From Ciceribacter thiooxidans (GTDB taxonomy: Bacteria > Pseudomonadota > Alphaproteobacteria > Rhizobiales > Rhizobiaceae), in the NCBI RefSeq assembly GCF_014126615.1, contig NZ_CP059896.1:3234501-3298500 (forward strand): a stretch of 64,000 bases of DNA, read 5' to 3'. Positions 48,213 to 57,204 of this stretch are shown here, piece after piece. Every line of letters begins with the position of its first letter. The first letter of the stretch is position 1. The translations under genes were made by a program, and so were the position numbers. Under the pieces are notes generated by a model that was not told the origin of the DNA, searched no databases, and worked only from the letters and a program-made list of their open reading frames with translations.

Positions 48213-48749
48213 TCACCTCGGCGCCAGCACCATCATCATCTGACGGCCTTCGAGCTTCGGCTCGGCTTCCACCTTGGCGATTGCCAGGGTATCTTCCTTC
48301 ACCTGCTGCAGAAGCTTCATGCCGAGCTCCTGGTGAGCCATTTCGCGGCCGCGGAACTTCAAGGTCACCTTGACCTTGTCGCCCTCTTCGAAGAAGCGGT
48401 TCATCGCCCTCATCTTCACCTCATAGTCATGGGTGTCGATGTTCGGCCGCATCTTGATTTCCTTGACCTCGACGATCTTCTGCTTCCTGCGCGCTTCGGC
48501 CGCCTTCTTCTGGTTGGCGAATTTCAGCTTGCCGAGGTCCAGGATCTTGCACACGGGAGGTTCAGCATTCGGCGAGATCTCGACGAGATCGAGACCGGAC
48601 TCTTCGGCCATGTGAAGGGCTTCGTCCGTCGGCACGACACCGAGGTTCTGACCTTCTTCATTGATAAGCTGAACTCTGGGGACCCTGATCTCCCGGTTTG
48701 AGCGCGGCCCTTCCTTTACGGGGGCGTCGGCTTTGAAAGGTCTGCGAAT
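48213..48749 (-). CDS. infC: Translation initiation factor IF-3 (ATT start)
   Basis: 178 residues. The protein begins at an ATT codon ([25 protein letters not shown]) with AGGAGA 8 bases upstream, and contains [36 protein letters not shown] and [18 protein letters not shown], typical of both IF-3 domains. Rare AUU starts are known for infC and let IF-3 repress its own translation. A frame-open extension with ATG starts reaches 48851, but it lacks a ribosome binding site and family similarity, so the ATT start is preferred. The factor prevents 30S-50S joining and checks the start codon. Confidence 0.93.
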   Translation of the reverse strand: MRRPFKADAPVKEGPRSNREIRVPRVQLINEEGQNLGVVPTDEALHMAEESGLDLVEISPNAEPPVCKILDLGKLKFANQKKAAEARRKQKIVEVKEIKMRPNIDTHDYEVKMRAMNRFFEEGDKVKVTLKFRGREMAHQELGMKLLQQVKEDTLAIAKVEAEPKLEGRQMMMVLAPR

Positions 48750-48930
48750 GGTCGTATTCTCCTCATTGGTTTCCGAATGCGGCATCGTCGGCCGGAGCGA
48801 AATCTCGTCTTTCCATTGCGCTTGCAGCTGCCGCGGCAAGGCTAATAACACGCTTCGGAAAGAAAATCACCTAGTGTGCTCGCAAGAACGAATCAGTTTT
48901 ATGAACGCGTAGCGAGATTTGGAGTTCCTC

Positions 48931-49737
48931 ATGACAGACATCAAGACTGAGCCCCGACTGCAGCATCTCGTCGTGGGTTCGGATGAGGCAAGGCGGGAGA
49001 TCGCGATGCTGATCCGGCCAACCTCCGACCCGGCCGCGGGCCCGGCGCTGATGTGGCTGGGCGGCTATCGCTCCGATATGAGCGGGACCAAGGCGGAGGA
49101 GCTTGACGGCCTTGCGGCACGCACCGCGCGCCAGGCGATCCGCTTCGACTATTCCGGCCACGGCGCCTCGGGAGGCGATTTCAAGCTCGGCACCATCTCG
49201 CGCTGGCTCGAAGAGGCGCTCGCGGTCCTCGATGCAGCGGCACCGGAAAGTGTCGTCCTAGTCGGCTCTTCCATGGGCGGCTGGATCGCGCTTCGCCTCG
49301 CCCAGGAACTCAAGCGCCGCGGGACAGGTCCGAGGCTCGAAGGCATGGTGCTCATAGCACCCGCGCCCGACTTCACGACCGAGCTGGTGGAGCCGAATCT
49401 CAGCGCGGACGAGCAAAGGTCGCTTGAGGAGCGTGGCTATTTCGAAGAGTTGTCGCAGTACAGTCCGGAGCCAAACATCTTCACTCGCGCCCTGATCGAA
49501 GACGGGCGCAACAACCGGGTACTCACCGGTATTATCGAGACCGGCTGTCCGGTGCACATCCTGCAGGGAATGAAGGACCCCGACGTGCCCTATACCCATG
49601 CGCTGAAGCTGGTCGAGTTCCTGCCTGCCGACGACGTCGTCCTGACGCTGGTCCGCGACGGCGACCACCGGCTCTCCCGCCCCCAGGACATCGAGCGGAT
49701 GAACGCTGCGATCCTCGGCATTTCAGAAGCAAAGTGA
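48931..49737 (+). CDS. Alpha/beta hydrolase
   Basis: 268 residues. The nucleophile elbow is VGSSMGGW (Ser114), preceded by FDYSGHGASGGDFKLGTISRWLEE; a late His in RDGDHRLSRPQDIERM completes the triad with an Asp in GMKDPDVPYTHA. It resembles the carboxylesterase/BD-FAE and mycophenolic acid glucuronide esterase-like groups. Substrate unknown. The ATG at 48931 has GGAG 6 bases upstream. It is a single gene, divergent from infC. Confidence 0.9.
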   Translation: MTDIKTEPRLQHLVVGSDEARREIAMLIRPTSDPAAGPALMWLGGYRSDMSGTKAEELDGLAARTARQAIRFDYSGHGASGGDFKLGTISRWLEEALAVLDAAAPESVVLVGSSMGGWIALRLAQELKRRGTGPRLEGMVLIAPAPDFTTELVEPNLSADEQRSLEERGYFEELSQYSPEPNIFTRALIEDGRNNRVLTGIIETGCPVHILQGMKDPDVPYTHALKLVEFLPADDVVLTLVRDGDHRLSRPQDIERMNAAILGISEAK

Positions 49738-49810
49738 TGCATTTTAACCATAGCTACGAATTGCCTGTCTTCAGCAGTTGCTAATGATTGACTAACACGT
49801 CCCTCCCGCA

Positions 49811-49826
49811 TTAACTCTTCGTTAAC
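49811..49826 (+). promoter_or_regulatory. CtrA-type box TTAA-N7-TTAAC
   Basis: TTAACTCTTCGTTAAC is a perfect full CtrA consensus. It ends 19 bases before the ATG of the transglutaminase-like peptidase gene. CtrA is the cell-cycle master regulator of alphaproteobacteria. Confidence 0.65.
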
Positions 49827-49845
49827 GATATAAAGGGACGGGTTC

Positions 49846-50466
49846 ATGAGGAACGGTTCGCGTGCGTTCGCCGCAGCATTGGCGGCGACGGCATTTTTTG
49901 CGCCGATCAACAGCGGCTTCTCGGCGCCGGCGGCACCGAAAGCCATGGTCACCGGAGCCGTCACCTCACAGCCGATCGGTCACTACGAATTCTGTCGCAG
50001 CCATCGCGACGAATGCAGCCTCCACGGTCGTGCGAACGCACCGGCGCCCCGGATAACCGATCGGGGCTGGAGCGTTCTGCGCGACATAAACGTTTCGGTG
50101 AATGCCTCAATCACGCCGATGACCGACTCCGACATCTACGGTCGCGAAGAAGTGTGGACTTATCCCACCGATGTCGGCGACTGCGAGGATTTCGTTCTGT
50201 TGAAGCGCAAGAAGCTGATCGAAGCGGGCTTCGACCCTTCCGACCTTCTCATCACCGTCGTGCGCAAGCCGGACGGCGAAGGCCACGCGGTCCTGACAGT
50301 GCGCGCGGCGCAAGGCGACTATGTCCTCGACAACCTGAACGACGAGGTCAAACTCTGGACTGCGACGCCGTATACCTATCTCAAGCGGCAGGCGAGTTTC
50401 GATAGTGGCCGATGGGTGACGATCGAGAACGGCACGACCGATCTCATGGTCGGCGCGTTGAAATAA
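49846..50466 (+). CDS. Transglutaminase-like cysteine peptidase (BTLCP), secreted
   Basis: 206 residues with a signal peptide (MRNGSRAFAAALAATAFFAPINSGFSA). The catalytic triad of bacterial transglutaminase-like cysteine proteinases is visible: Cys113 in VGDCEDFVLLKR, His147 in GEGHAVLTV and Asp162 in YVLDNLNDEV. LapG, a related member, cleaves a surface adhesin under c-di-GMP control; whether this protein does so is unknown. A CtrA-type box immediately upstream suggests cell-cycle timing. It is not next to a LapD-like gene in this window. Confidence 0.9.
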   Translation: MRNGSRAFAAALAATAFFAPINSGFSAPAAPKAMVTGAVTSQPIGHYEFCRSHRDECSLHGRANAPAPRITDRGWSVLRDINVSVNASITPMTDSDIYGREEVWTYPTDVGDCEDFVLLKRKKLIEAGFDPSDLLITVVRKPDGEGHAVLTVRAAQGDYVLDNLNDEVKLWTATPYTYLKRQASFDSGRWVTIENGTTDLMVGALK

Positions 50467-50486
50467 GGCCATTTCTGACCGCGTGC

Positions 50487-50753
50487 TCAGCTACCGGGCT
50501 CCTCGCGCGTCGGCGGAGCCAGGCGTGAAAGCAGGGCCATTGTTTCTGCAGCTGTGCCAGCGGCACCGAGCAGGAACAGGATCGCGGCACCGGCACTGGC
50601 TCGTTCACTGACAAACACGATTGAAACCGGAGCGGCTGCCGACAGCACCATGCGGACGCCCGAAAGAATTCCCGTCGTCCGGCCATAGTCGACAGTGCCA
50701 AAATAATAGAGCGGCAGCACGCCGAGACCGATGGTCAGAGGGGACGGTGTCAT
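50487..50753 (-). pseudogene. C-terminal remnant of an MFS transporter
   Basis: An 88-residue ORF whose translation, LGVLPLYYFGTVDYGRTTGILSGVRMVLSAAAPV, looks like the last two or three helices of a major facilitator protein (the LFG-x-x-GYG...G motif before helix 11). About 300 upstream residues are missing, and no matching frame continues beyond 50753, so this is probably a decayed gene. A genuine small membrane protein is possible but less likely. Confidence 0.55.
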
Positions 50754-50864
50754 GGTGCGCCGCCACGCCGGCCGCGTCGCGCCAGGCTGGCAACCGCCGC
50801 TGGACTACCAGACCGAGCGGCATGCAAGCGAACGGCGCCTGTCTGGCGCCGTCCGGATGACAGG

Positions 50865-51851
50865 CTAGCCGTTGCCGATCAGGATACCTGCCGCGAGCAC
50901 GAGCGAGCCGCCGAGAACGACCTGCATGGCTGCGCGCAGGAACGGCGTTTCCATGTATTTGTTCTGGATGAAGGCAATCGCCCAGAGTTCGATGAAGACG
51001 ATGACCGCTGCGGTGATCGTCGCCGTCCAGAAGTGGGGGATCAGATAGGGCAATGCGTGGCCGAGGCCGCCGAGCGCGGTCATGATACCAGACGCGAGAC
51101 CGCGCTTCACCGGCGAACCGCGGCCCGACAGCTTGCCGTCGTCGTGGGCGGCTTCAGTGAAGCCCATGGAGATGCCGGCGCCGACCGAGGCGGAGAGACC
51201 GACGAGGAAGGTCTGCCAGGTATCGCCCGTCGCAAACGCCGCGGCAAAAATAGGTGCGAGTGTGGAGACCGAGCCGTCCATCAGTCCCGCCAGACCCGGC
51301 TGAACATAAGTCAGGATGAACTGCCGTCGCGCTGTCTGGGCTTCCTCGTGCGCAACCTCGGCAGGCACATGCTTTTCGCCCAGCATACGGGCGGTCTCTT
51401 CATGTCCTTGCTCGGCCAGCGCCAGGTCCCCGAGCAGACGTCGTGTTTCGGCATCGCTCGTCCGCTTCGCCGCTTCCGTGTAGAAGCGGTAGGCCGATTG
51501 TTCCATCGCTTCCGCTTCATCGCGAATCTGCTCGAGCGTCTGGTTCGCCCGGAGCCAATCCGGCTTACGGCTATAGAAGTCACTGACGTATTCACGACGG
51601 ATGAGAGGAATGCGCTCACCGAACCGACGACGATGCATGTCGATCAGCATATTGCGGTGGGAATGCTCGACTTCCGCCATGTCTTCGAACACTTTGGCCG
51701 ATTGCGGGTACTGGGCCCGCAACTGGTCGGCATAGGCGAGATAGATTCGCGCGTCGTCCTCCTCGGAGGAAATCGCGAGTGCCAATACTTCCTGTTCGCT
51801 CAGGCTCGCGAAGGAGCGTTTCGAAGAGGATGGGAAAAATCGACCGAGCAT
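50865..51851 (-). CDS. mbfA: Membrane-bound ferritin MbfA (ferritin-VIT1 fusion)
   Basis: 328 residues. Residues 15-165 form a ferritin/rubrerythrin-like di-iron domain with ISSEEDDARIYLAYAD, FEDMAEVEHSHRNML, AEAMEQSAYRFYTEA and LALAEQGHEETARML supplying Glu/His ligands; residues 180-328 are a VIT1/CCC1-type membrane domain (GLMDGSVSTLAPIFAAAFAT and four more helices). MbfA exports iron and protects against iron and peroxide stress in Agrobacterium and Bradyrhizobium, where Irr represses it. The ATG at 51851 has GGAG 7 bases upstream and lies behind an Irr-type palindrome; the ATG at 51863 abuts it. Confidence 0.93.
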   Translation of the reverse strand: MLGRFFPSSSKRSFASLSEQEVLALAISSEEDDARIYLAYADQLRAQYPQSAKVFEDMAEVEHSHRNMLIDMHRRRFGERIPLIRREYVSDFYSRKPDWLRANQTLEQIRDEAEAMEQSAYRFYTEAAKRTSDAETRRLLGDLALAEQGHEETARMLGEKHVPAEVAHEEAQTARRQFILTYVQPGLAGLMDGSVSTLAPIFAAAFATGDTWQTFLVGLSASVGAGISMGFTEAAHDDGKLSGRGSPVKRGLASGIMTALGGLGHALPYLIPHFWTATITAAVIVFIELWAIAFIQNKYMETPFLRAAMQVVLGGSLVLAAGILIGNG

Positions 51852-51863
51852 GAATGACTCCAT

Positions 51864-51878
51864 TTAGAATAATTCTAA
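51864..51878. promoter_or_regulatory. Irr-type iron control element (ICE)
   Basis: TTAGAATAATTCTAA is a perfect palindrome with TTAGAA and TTCTAA arms, matching the ICE motif bound by rhizobial Irr. It starts 13 bases before the mbfA ATG, so bound Irr would block transcription of mbfA in low iron. Confidence 0.8.
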
Positions 51879-52016
51879 TTTATCTATTCCGGTGGCCCGG
51901 TCAAGGGCCGATGGCCATCGCCCAACAGGCATATCGCCGCATTGCATCGGACGTTTCGCAGTCTAGACATGCGGAGTAGGTATTCGCTCATGTGCGTTTG
52001 GCAACATGCCTTGAAA

Positions 52017-52030
52017 TTGACAGATATCAA
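52017..52030 (+). promoter_or_regulatory. FixK/FNR-type box upstream of truncated haemoglobin
   Basis: TTGACAGATATCAA matches TTGAY-N4-RTCAA exactly. Its centre is only about 46 bases before the start codon, so class II activation would leave a leader of about 5 bases; alternatively the site overlaps a promoter and the regulator represses. Confidence 0.65.
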
Positions 52031-52069
52031 TCCAACTGAAGAGAAAACAATCCAGGGAGACGTTATCAA

Positions 52070-52549
52070 ATGGCCGCCGATCTGACGGTGCGTGCAGCCC
52101 ATGTTGCTGGTATACGCGAACGCGCCCAGGCCGAGATGGAACGTCTCGGCGTGGATGCCGCGTTCATCGACCTCCTGGTCGAAACTTTCTATGGTCGCAT
52201 CCGCGCCCACGAACACCTCGGCCCCGTCTTCGAACAGCGGCTTGCCGGACGCTGGCCCGACCACCTCATAAAGATGAAGAGCTTCTGGTCGTCTGTCGCG
52301 TTCAAGACCGGCGCGTACGGTGGCAAGCCGGTTCAAGCCCATCTCGACGTCGAAGGCGTCTACGACGGCCTGTTCGCCGAGTGGCTCACACTCTTCCGCG
52401 CGACACTCGACGACATCGCGCCGAACGAGGAAGCGGCACAATGGTTCATGGGGACGGCCGAGCGCATTGCCCGAAGCCTCGTATTAGCGATGTTCTACAA
52501 TCCCGCGCTGGACGATCCGACGAATCGGCGACCGACACCGGCGCTCTAA
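52070..52549 (+). CDS. Group III truncated haemoglobin
   Basis: 159 residues, a single 2-on-2 globin domain. The group III pattern GRWPDHLIKMKSFWSSVAFKTGAYGGKPVQAHLDV is present, with His91 the likely proximal ligand and Trp/Tyr residues near the haem. Function is thought to be NO or oxygen chemistry under microaerobic conditions. A FixK/FNR-type box lies upstream. It is divergent from mbfA, sharing 218 bases of regulatory DNA. Confidence 0.92.
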   Translation: MAADLTVRAAHVAGIRERAQAEMERLGVDAAFIDLLVETFYGRIRAHEHLGPVFEQRLAGRWPDHLIKMKSFWSSVAFKTGAYGGKPVQAHLDVEGVYDGLFAEWLTLFRATLDDIAPNEEAAQWFMGTAERIARSLVLAMFYNPALDDPTNRRPTPAL

Positions 52550-52709
52550 GGACGGCACCGTAAAATTTTCGCACGCAGCGGCACCTCGCCGCGCAATCTT
52601 CGCAAAGAAACGCTGCCATTGCCGACCGAAATTTGCGCGGATGATCTTGCACAAACGGCGATGAAGTGATTTATCCCGCGCCGGGAGAGAGGAAGATTTT
52701 ACCCTATAA

Positions 52710-53834
<1,125 letters not shown>

Positions 53835-53874
53835 CGCAGCACCAATTCACATCGATATGGGAAGACTGGGAAGA

Positions 53875-53895
53875 CCCCGGACGATCCGTCCGGGG
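53875..53895 (+). terminator. Hairpin terminator of the TRAP receptor gene
   Basis: CCCCGGACG and CGTCCGGGG form a perfect 9-bp stem around ATC, 40 bases after the stop. The T run after it is weak (CCTTCATAC), so termination may be partial. Confidence 0.7.
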
Positions 53896-53957
53896 CCTTC
53901 ATACAATATCAAGGCGAAGCAAGAAGATGCCGGGGTATAGGATCTCCTTCGAGACCT

Positions 53958-54072
53958 GCTGACGGAATCAGCCGAGGCGGAGCCCACGACCGGCTGGGGG
54001 GTGGGGGTTGGACGTGGGCTCCTGACCACCTCAGGGGGTGGCTGGGCGGACCATATCAGCTGCGTGCGCAGC
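53958..54072. ncRNA. Candidate structured RNA, strand uncertain
   Basis: Four consecutive stem-loops: GCTGA/TCAGC (53958-53972), a perfect 10-bp GGAGCCCACG/CGTGGGCTCC (53979-54022) enclosing a 24-base loop that is G-rich on the plus strand and C-rich (CCCCCACCCCCC) on the minus strand, CCACC/GGTGG (54026-54041) and GCTGC/GCAGC (54059-54072) followed by GTTTA. On the minus strand the exposed C-rich loop resembles those of regulatory RNAs that pair with ribosome binding sites. No known RNA family is recognised. Confidence 0.4.
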
Positions 54073-54282
54073 GTTTAGCCCTTCCCCGCAAATGCACCGC
54101 TATTTCGACGGAGCTTATTAAAGGCGCTCTAACGGTGCGATCCGAACTGTTCCCATTTGAAACAGACCCGCGGGCGGGGCAGCTACGACCTTCGGGTCCG
54201 CTCCTCCTGCAAAAGAGGCGCCGCTCTTGCCGATTTTCCGAAGAGGGTGTTTCCGCCGGTTTCACTCGATAGGCAAAAGACC

Positions 54283-55311
54283 TCAGCTTTCCAGCCCCTT
54301 GAGCACGTTTGCAACGTTGAGTCCGATCTGCGGCACGCCGTAGCCTCCCTCCATGACCGTCAAGACCGGCAGGCCAGCGGCAGCAATCATCTCACCCATG
54401 CGAAGATAGTCCGCGCTCTTCAACTTGAAGAAGCTGATCGGATCCTCTTCGAAGGTGTCGACGCCGAGCGATAGGACGATAGCTTCGGCACCGTAAGAGC
54501 GGATGCGTCCGAGCGCATCCGCAAGGGCGGACGACCAGACGTCCCAGGCCGTACCAGAAGGCAGCGGATAGTTCGCGTTAAGTCCGTCGCCCGGGCCCTC
54601 TCCGGTTTCGTCGGCATATCCCATGAAGAACGGGAAGGCATCTTCCGGCTCACCGTGGAGAGACGCGAAGAAGATGTCGCCGCGGCGGTAGGTGATGTCC
54701 TGGGTGCCGTTGCCATGATGAAAATCGACATCGAGGATCGCAACCCTCGACGCTCCGCGATCAAGCAATCGTTGTGCAGCAACGGCAGCGTTATTAATGA
54801 AGCAGTAGCCGCCGAAGAGATCGATGCCGGCGTGATGACCCGGCGGGCGGCAGAGCGAGAAGGCTAACCTGTTGCCCTGAGAAAGCCAGTCTGCGCCGGA
54901 AACGGCGACATCCATCGAGGCCATGGCGGCCTCGTACGTGCCGCCGGAAATCGCCGTCTCTGCCGAGTTGGCGTAGTAGCCGACAGCACCGTCTATGTTC
55001 TTCGGCACACGGCCTACCTGGCTGCGGCGGCAGGGAAAGGATGTAGCAATTGCTTCGCCTTCGAAGCCCTGAGCGCGCCACCGCTCCCAGCAGGTGCGCA
55101 GGAACTCGAGATAACCGGCGTCGTGGACCTTCAGGGCTGTCTCAAGTCCGTGCTCTTCGGGCGCGGCAACCTCAGAAAATCCCGCCTCCTTGACGGCCGC
55201 AAGAATCCATTCGGCACGAAACGGACCCTCGAAGGGCTTTACCAGCAGGCCACCGTGCAGCTCCGTCTTTGCATCCCGCAGCTTGTGCTTCTCCGAATAG
55301 AAAACCCGCAT
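54283..55311 (-). CDS. Histone deacetylase-family protein (acetylpolyamine amidohydrolase-like)
   Basis: 342 residues with a complete zinc-dependent deacetylase site: RPPGHHAG (His159, His160), DVDFHHGNGTQDI (Asp196, His198 as zinc ligands), SLGVDTFEEDP (Asp285, third ligand) and a late catalytic Tyr in MEGGYGVPQ. Bacterial members often deacetylate acetylpolyamines. The start has GAGGAG upstream. It stands alone between the structured intergenic region and a cysteine-rich secreted-protein gene. Confidence 0.93.
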   Translation of the reverse strand: MRVFYSEKHKLRDAKTELHGGLLVKPFEGPFRAEWILAAVKEAGFSEVAAPEEHGLETALKVHDAGYLEFLRTCWERWRAQGFEGEAIATSFPCRRSQVGRVPKNIDGAVGYYANSAETAISGGTYEAAMASMDVAVSGADWLSQGNRLAFSLCRPPGHHAGIDLFGGYCFINNAAVAAQRLLDRGASRVAILDVDFHHGNGTQDITYRRGDIFFASLHGEPEDAFPFFMGYADETGEGPGDGLNANYPLPSGTAWDVWSSALADALGRIRSYGAEAIVLSLGVDTFEEDPISFFKLKSADYLRMGEMIAAAGLPVLTVMEGGYGVPQIGLNVANVLKGLES

Positions 55312-55468
55312 TCACACCACTCCTCTGTCGATTTGGGGCGCACGCTACCCTTGCGTCCGAGGATTTGGCAAGGGACCGAGCGATCCCTTCAGCCATGCAG
55401 GCCGGAACGCGCTCGAAAGAGGATTCGAGCGGTCCGGAGCCGTCGACCGCGAAATTCTCGGTGGCGCT

Positions 55469-55855
55469 TTATTCGACGAGATTGATTTCTTCGGTTTCAC
55501 CGCCGGAGCACACATAACAGCAGTCGCTGCAGGATTCGGCGTTATCCGGCCCGGTTCCCCAATAGGTACCGCGGTCGCCGGAAACCCAGGCACCATAGCA
55601 GATCGATTCCCCCTCGTTGCAGGAAAGCGGAATCTGTTTGGTCTCGCCGTCGTCGAGATAATAGACCTGATTGTTCCCCGGCCATACATGATCGCGGTCT
55701 TGGCTGTAGAGTTCGACCTCAACGGCGTTCGGATGCTCGTTGCGCATGACAAAGGTGACGTCGGCGGCAAGTGCAGGCAGCGCCGCAGCGAATATGGCAC
55801 CCGCCGTCAGAAGAAGCCCCGCAGATTTGCGCGCTGCGGAAACGAAAAGCATCAT
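55469..55855 (-). CDS. Cysteine-rich secreted protein, hypothetical
   Basis: 128 residues: a signal peptide (MMLFVSAARKSAGLLLTAGAIFAAALPALA) and a mature domain of about 98 residues, VTFVMRNEHPNAVEVELYSQDRDHVWPGNNQVYYLDDGETKQI, followed by a segment with six cysteines (CNEG, ESICYGAW, CSDCCYVCSGG). The arrangement suggests a beta-sandwich with disulfides or a metal site. No family recognised with confidence. The ATG at 55855 follows GGGGGA and is preferred; in-frame ATGs also occur at 55873 and 55909. Confidence 0.7.
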   Translation of the reverse strand: MMLFVSAARKSAGLLLTAGAIFAAALPALAADVTFVMRNEHPNAVEVELYSQDRDHVWPGNNQVYYLDDGETKQIPLSCNEGESICYGAWVSGDRGTYWGTGPDNAESCSDCCYVCSGGETEEINLVE

Positions 55856-56007
55856 GAGATTCCCCCAGTTCATGGATATTGTCTGTGACGCAATGGCTAG
55901 CATGCCCATCAGGGCTCATGGGAGAGACGAACGACGACGTATGGCGCCCATTTTTGGCACAACCTGTGAGTCCGGTCAGCGCGCTACGCGAAAGCAGGCT
56001 CGAGCGG

Positions 56008-56547
56008 TCAGGTGTTCGCGGCCGGGGCGAGACGTTTGTAGAACACCGTGGTTGCGCAGTAACGACCGTCAGGAAACAAGGCGTACTCCGGGATCACACC
56101 GGAACGTACCCAGCCGAAACGTTCGTAAATTGCCTCTGCAGGCTCACCGGTCGCCGTGTCGAGGACAAGCAGCCAACGTCCGCGCGCCCTCGACTCCTGC
56201 TCGGCAGCGGTCATGAGTTGCCGCGATAGACCTCGACCGCGAGCCGTGCGGTGCACGAGCAGCTTCATCAGGTCCGCCCGATGCGGCTGGTTCGGTTTCA
56301 ATGCGAAGCCGATCTGTACCGTACCGATCAAACCACCGGCCTCGTCCTCGGCAACGAAGAGCAACACCTCATTCCTCCCGACCGCGGACGCGACTCCCCG
56401 CCAGTATGCCGCTGCATCGTCATCCGCCAACGGCGCCATGAAACCAATCGAGGCACCGCCGTCGACGCAATCACTAAGTATCTCGCAAAGATCGGGAACA
56501 CGGGCGAGTGCTTCTTCTTCGTTCAGCAGGCGAATGACGGCAGACAT
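56008..56547 (-). CDS. GNAT-family N-acetyltransferase
   Basis: 179 residues with the acetyl-CoA loop HRTARGRGLSRQLMTAAEQESRARG and LLVLDTATGEPAEAIYERFGWVRSGVIPEYALFPDG, a pattern of the branch that also contains streptothricin- and aminoglycoside-type acetyltransferases. The acceptor is unknown. The ATG at 56547 has GGAG 6 bases upstream. It lies 25 bases downstream of an XRE-cupin regulator on the same strand, which probably controls the pair. Confidence 0.88.
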   Translation of the reverse strand: MSAVIRLLNEEEALARVPDLCEILSDCVDGGASIGFMAPLADDDAAAYWRGVASAVGRNEVLLFVAEDEAGGLIGTVQIGFALKPNQPHRADLMKLLVHRTARGRGLSRQLMTAAEQESRARGRWLLVLDTATGEPAEAIYERFGWVRSGVIPEYALFPDGRYCATTVFYKRLAPAANT

Positions 56548-56572
56548 GAAAGGCTCCGGGAGAGGGCTTGCA

Positions 56573-57151
56573 TCAACGTGGGCCGAGGTCGATGACCACG
56601 GCATAGCGGGCAGGTTTGTCTGTCGGATTGCGAAAAGCATGCACCTCACCGACGTTCATATGCAGACAGTCACCGGCGGCAAGTCGATAGGTGCGCTCAC
56701 CAACGGCCAGTTCCATCTCCCCCTCGAACAACCAGACGTGTTGCCATTGGGTGCGACTTGCCGGCTGGCTGCCGAAGCGCACTTCCGCCGCGGGCGGAAA
56801 CTCGACTTCCACGACGTCGACGCGCGAGCCCGTGCCGGGCGGGCCTACAACGCGGCGCAGATAGCCGCTTTCCGGATCGCGCCAGACGGGCTGGTCGACA
56901 CGGCGCGCCAGAGGCTCGGACGCGCCGGCGGCAGTATCGAAGAAAACCGACAGCGAAAGACCCAGCGCCGAACAGAGCCTCGCCAGCAACACAGCCGTCG
57001 GACTCGTCTCGGCGCGCTCAATCCGCGAGATCATCGCCCGACTGACGCCTGACATTTCGGCGAGCTGGTCGAGCGTCAATCCGCGTTCGTTGCGCAGCGC
57101 TCTTACGCGCTCCCCAATCGACCGGGCGAAGTCATTCTCTTCATCTTCCAT
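56573..57151 (-). CDS. XRE-cupin transcriptional regulator
   Basis: 192 residues: an N-terminal HTH (IGERVRALRNERGLTLDQLAEMSGVSRAMISRIERAETSPTAVLLARLCSALG) and a C-terminal cupin (QHVWLFEGEMELAVGERTYRLAAGDCLHMNVGEVHAFRNPTDKPARYAVVI). Members sense small ligands and often repress neighbouring catabolic or resistance genes. It is upstream of the GNAT gene in a likely two-gene operon. Confidence 0.92.
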   Translation of the reverse strand: MEDEENDFARSIGERVRALRNERGLTLDQLAEMSGVSRAMISRIERAETSPTAVLLARLCSALGLSLSVFFDTAAGASEPLARRVDQPVWRDPESGYLRRVVGPPGTGSRVDVVEVEFPPAAEVRFGSQPASRTQWQHVWLFEGEMELAVGERTYRLAAGDCLHMNVGEVHAFRNPTDKPARYAVVIDLGPR

Positions 57152-57204
57152 TATATGAGAATTACAGCATCACATAGTGGAGTCAAGAGCAGCAACTAGG
57201 CACT

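Larger units (their letters stand above)
53835..54282. other. 448-bp intergenic region with several strong hairpins
   Basis: No protein-coding gene is seen. It holds a terminator for the TRAP gene at 53875-53895, a cluster of stem-loops at 53958-54072, and then about 200 bases with a GACC-UUCG-GGUC tetraloop hairpin at 54187-54198 and an inverted CCTC...GAGG at about 54204-54219. The opposite-strand deacetylase gene ends at 54283. Confidence 0.6.
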
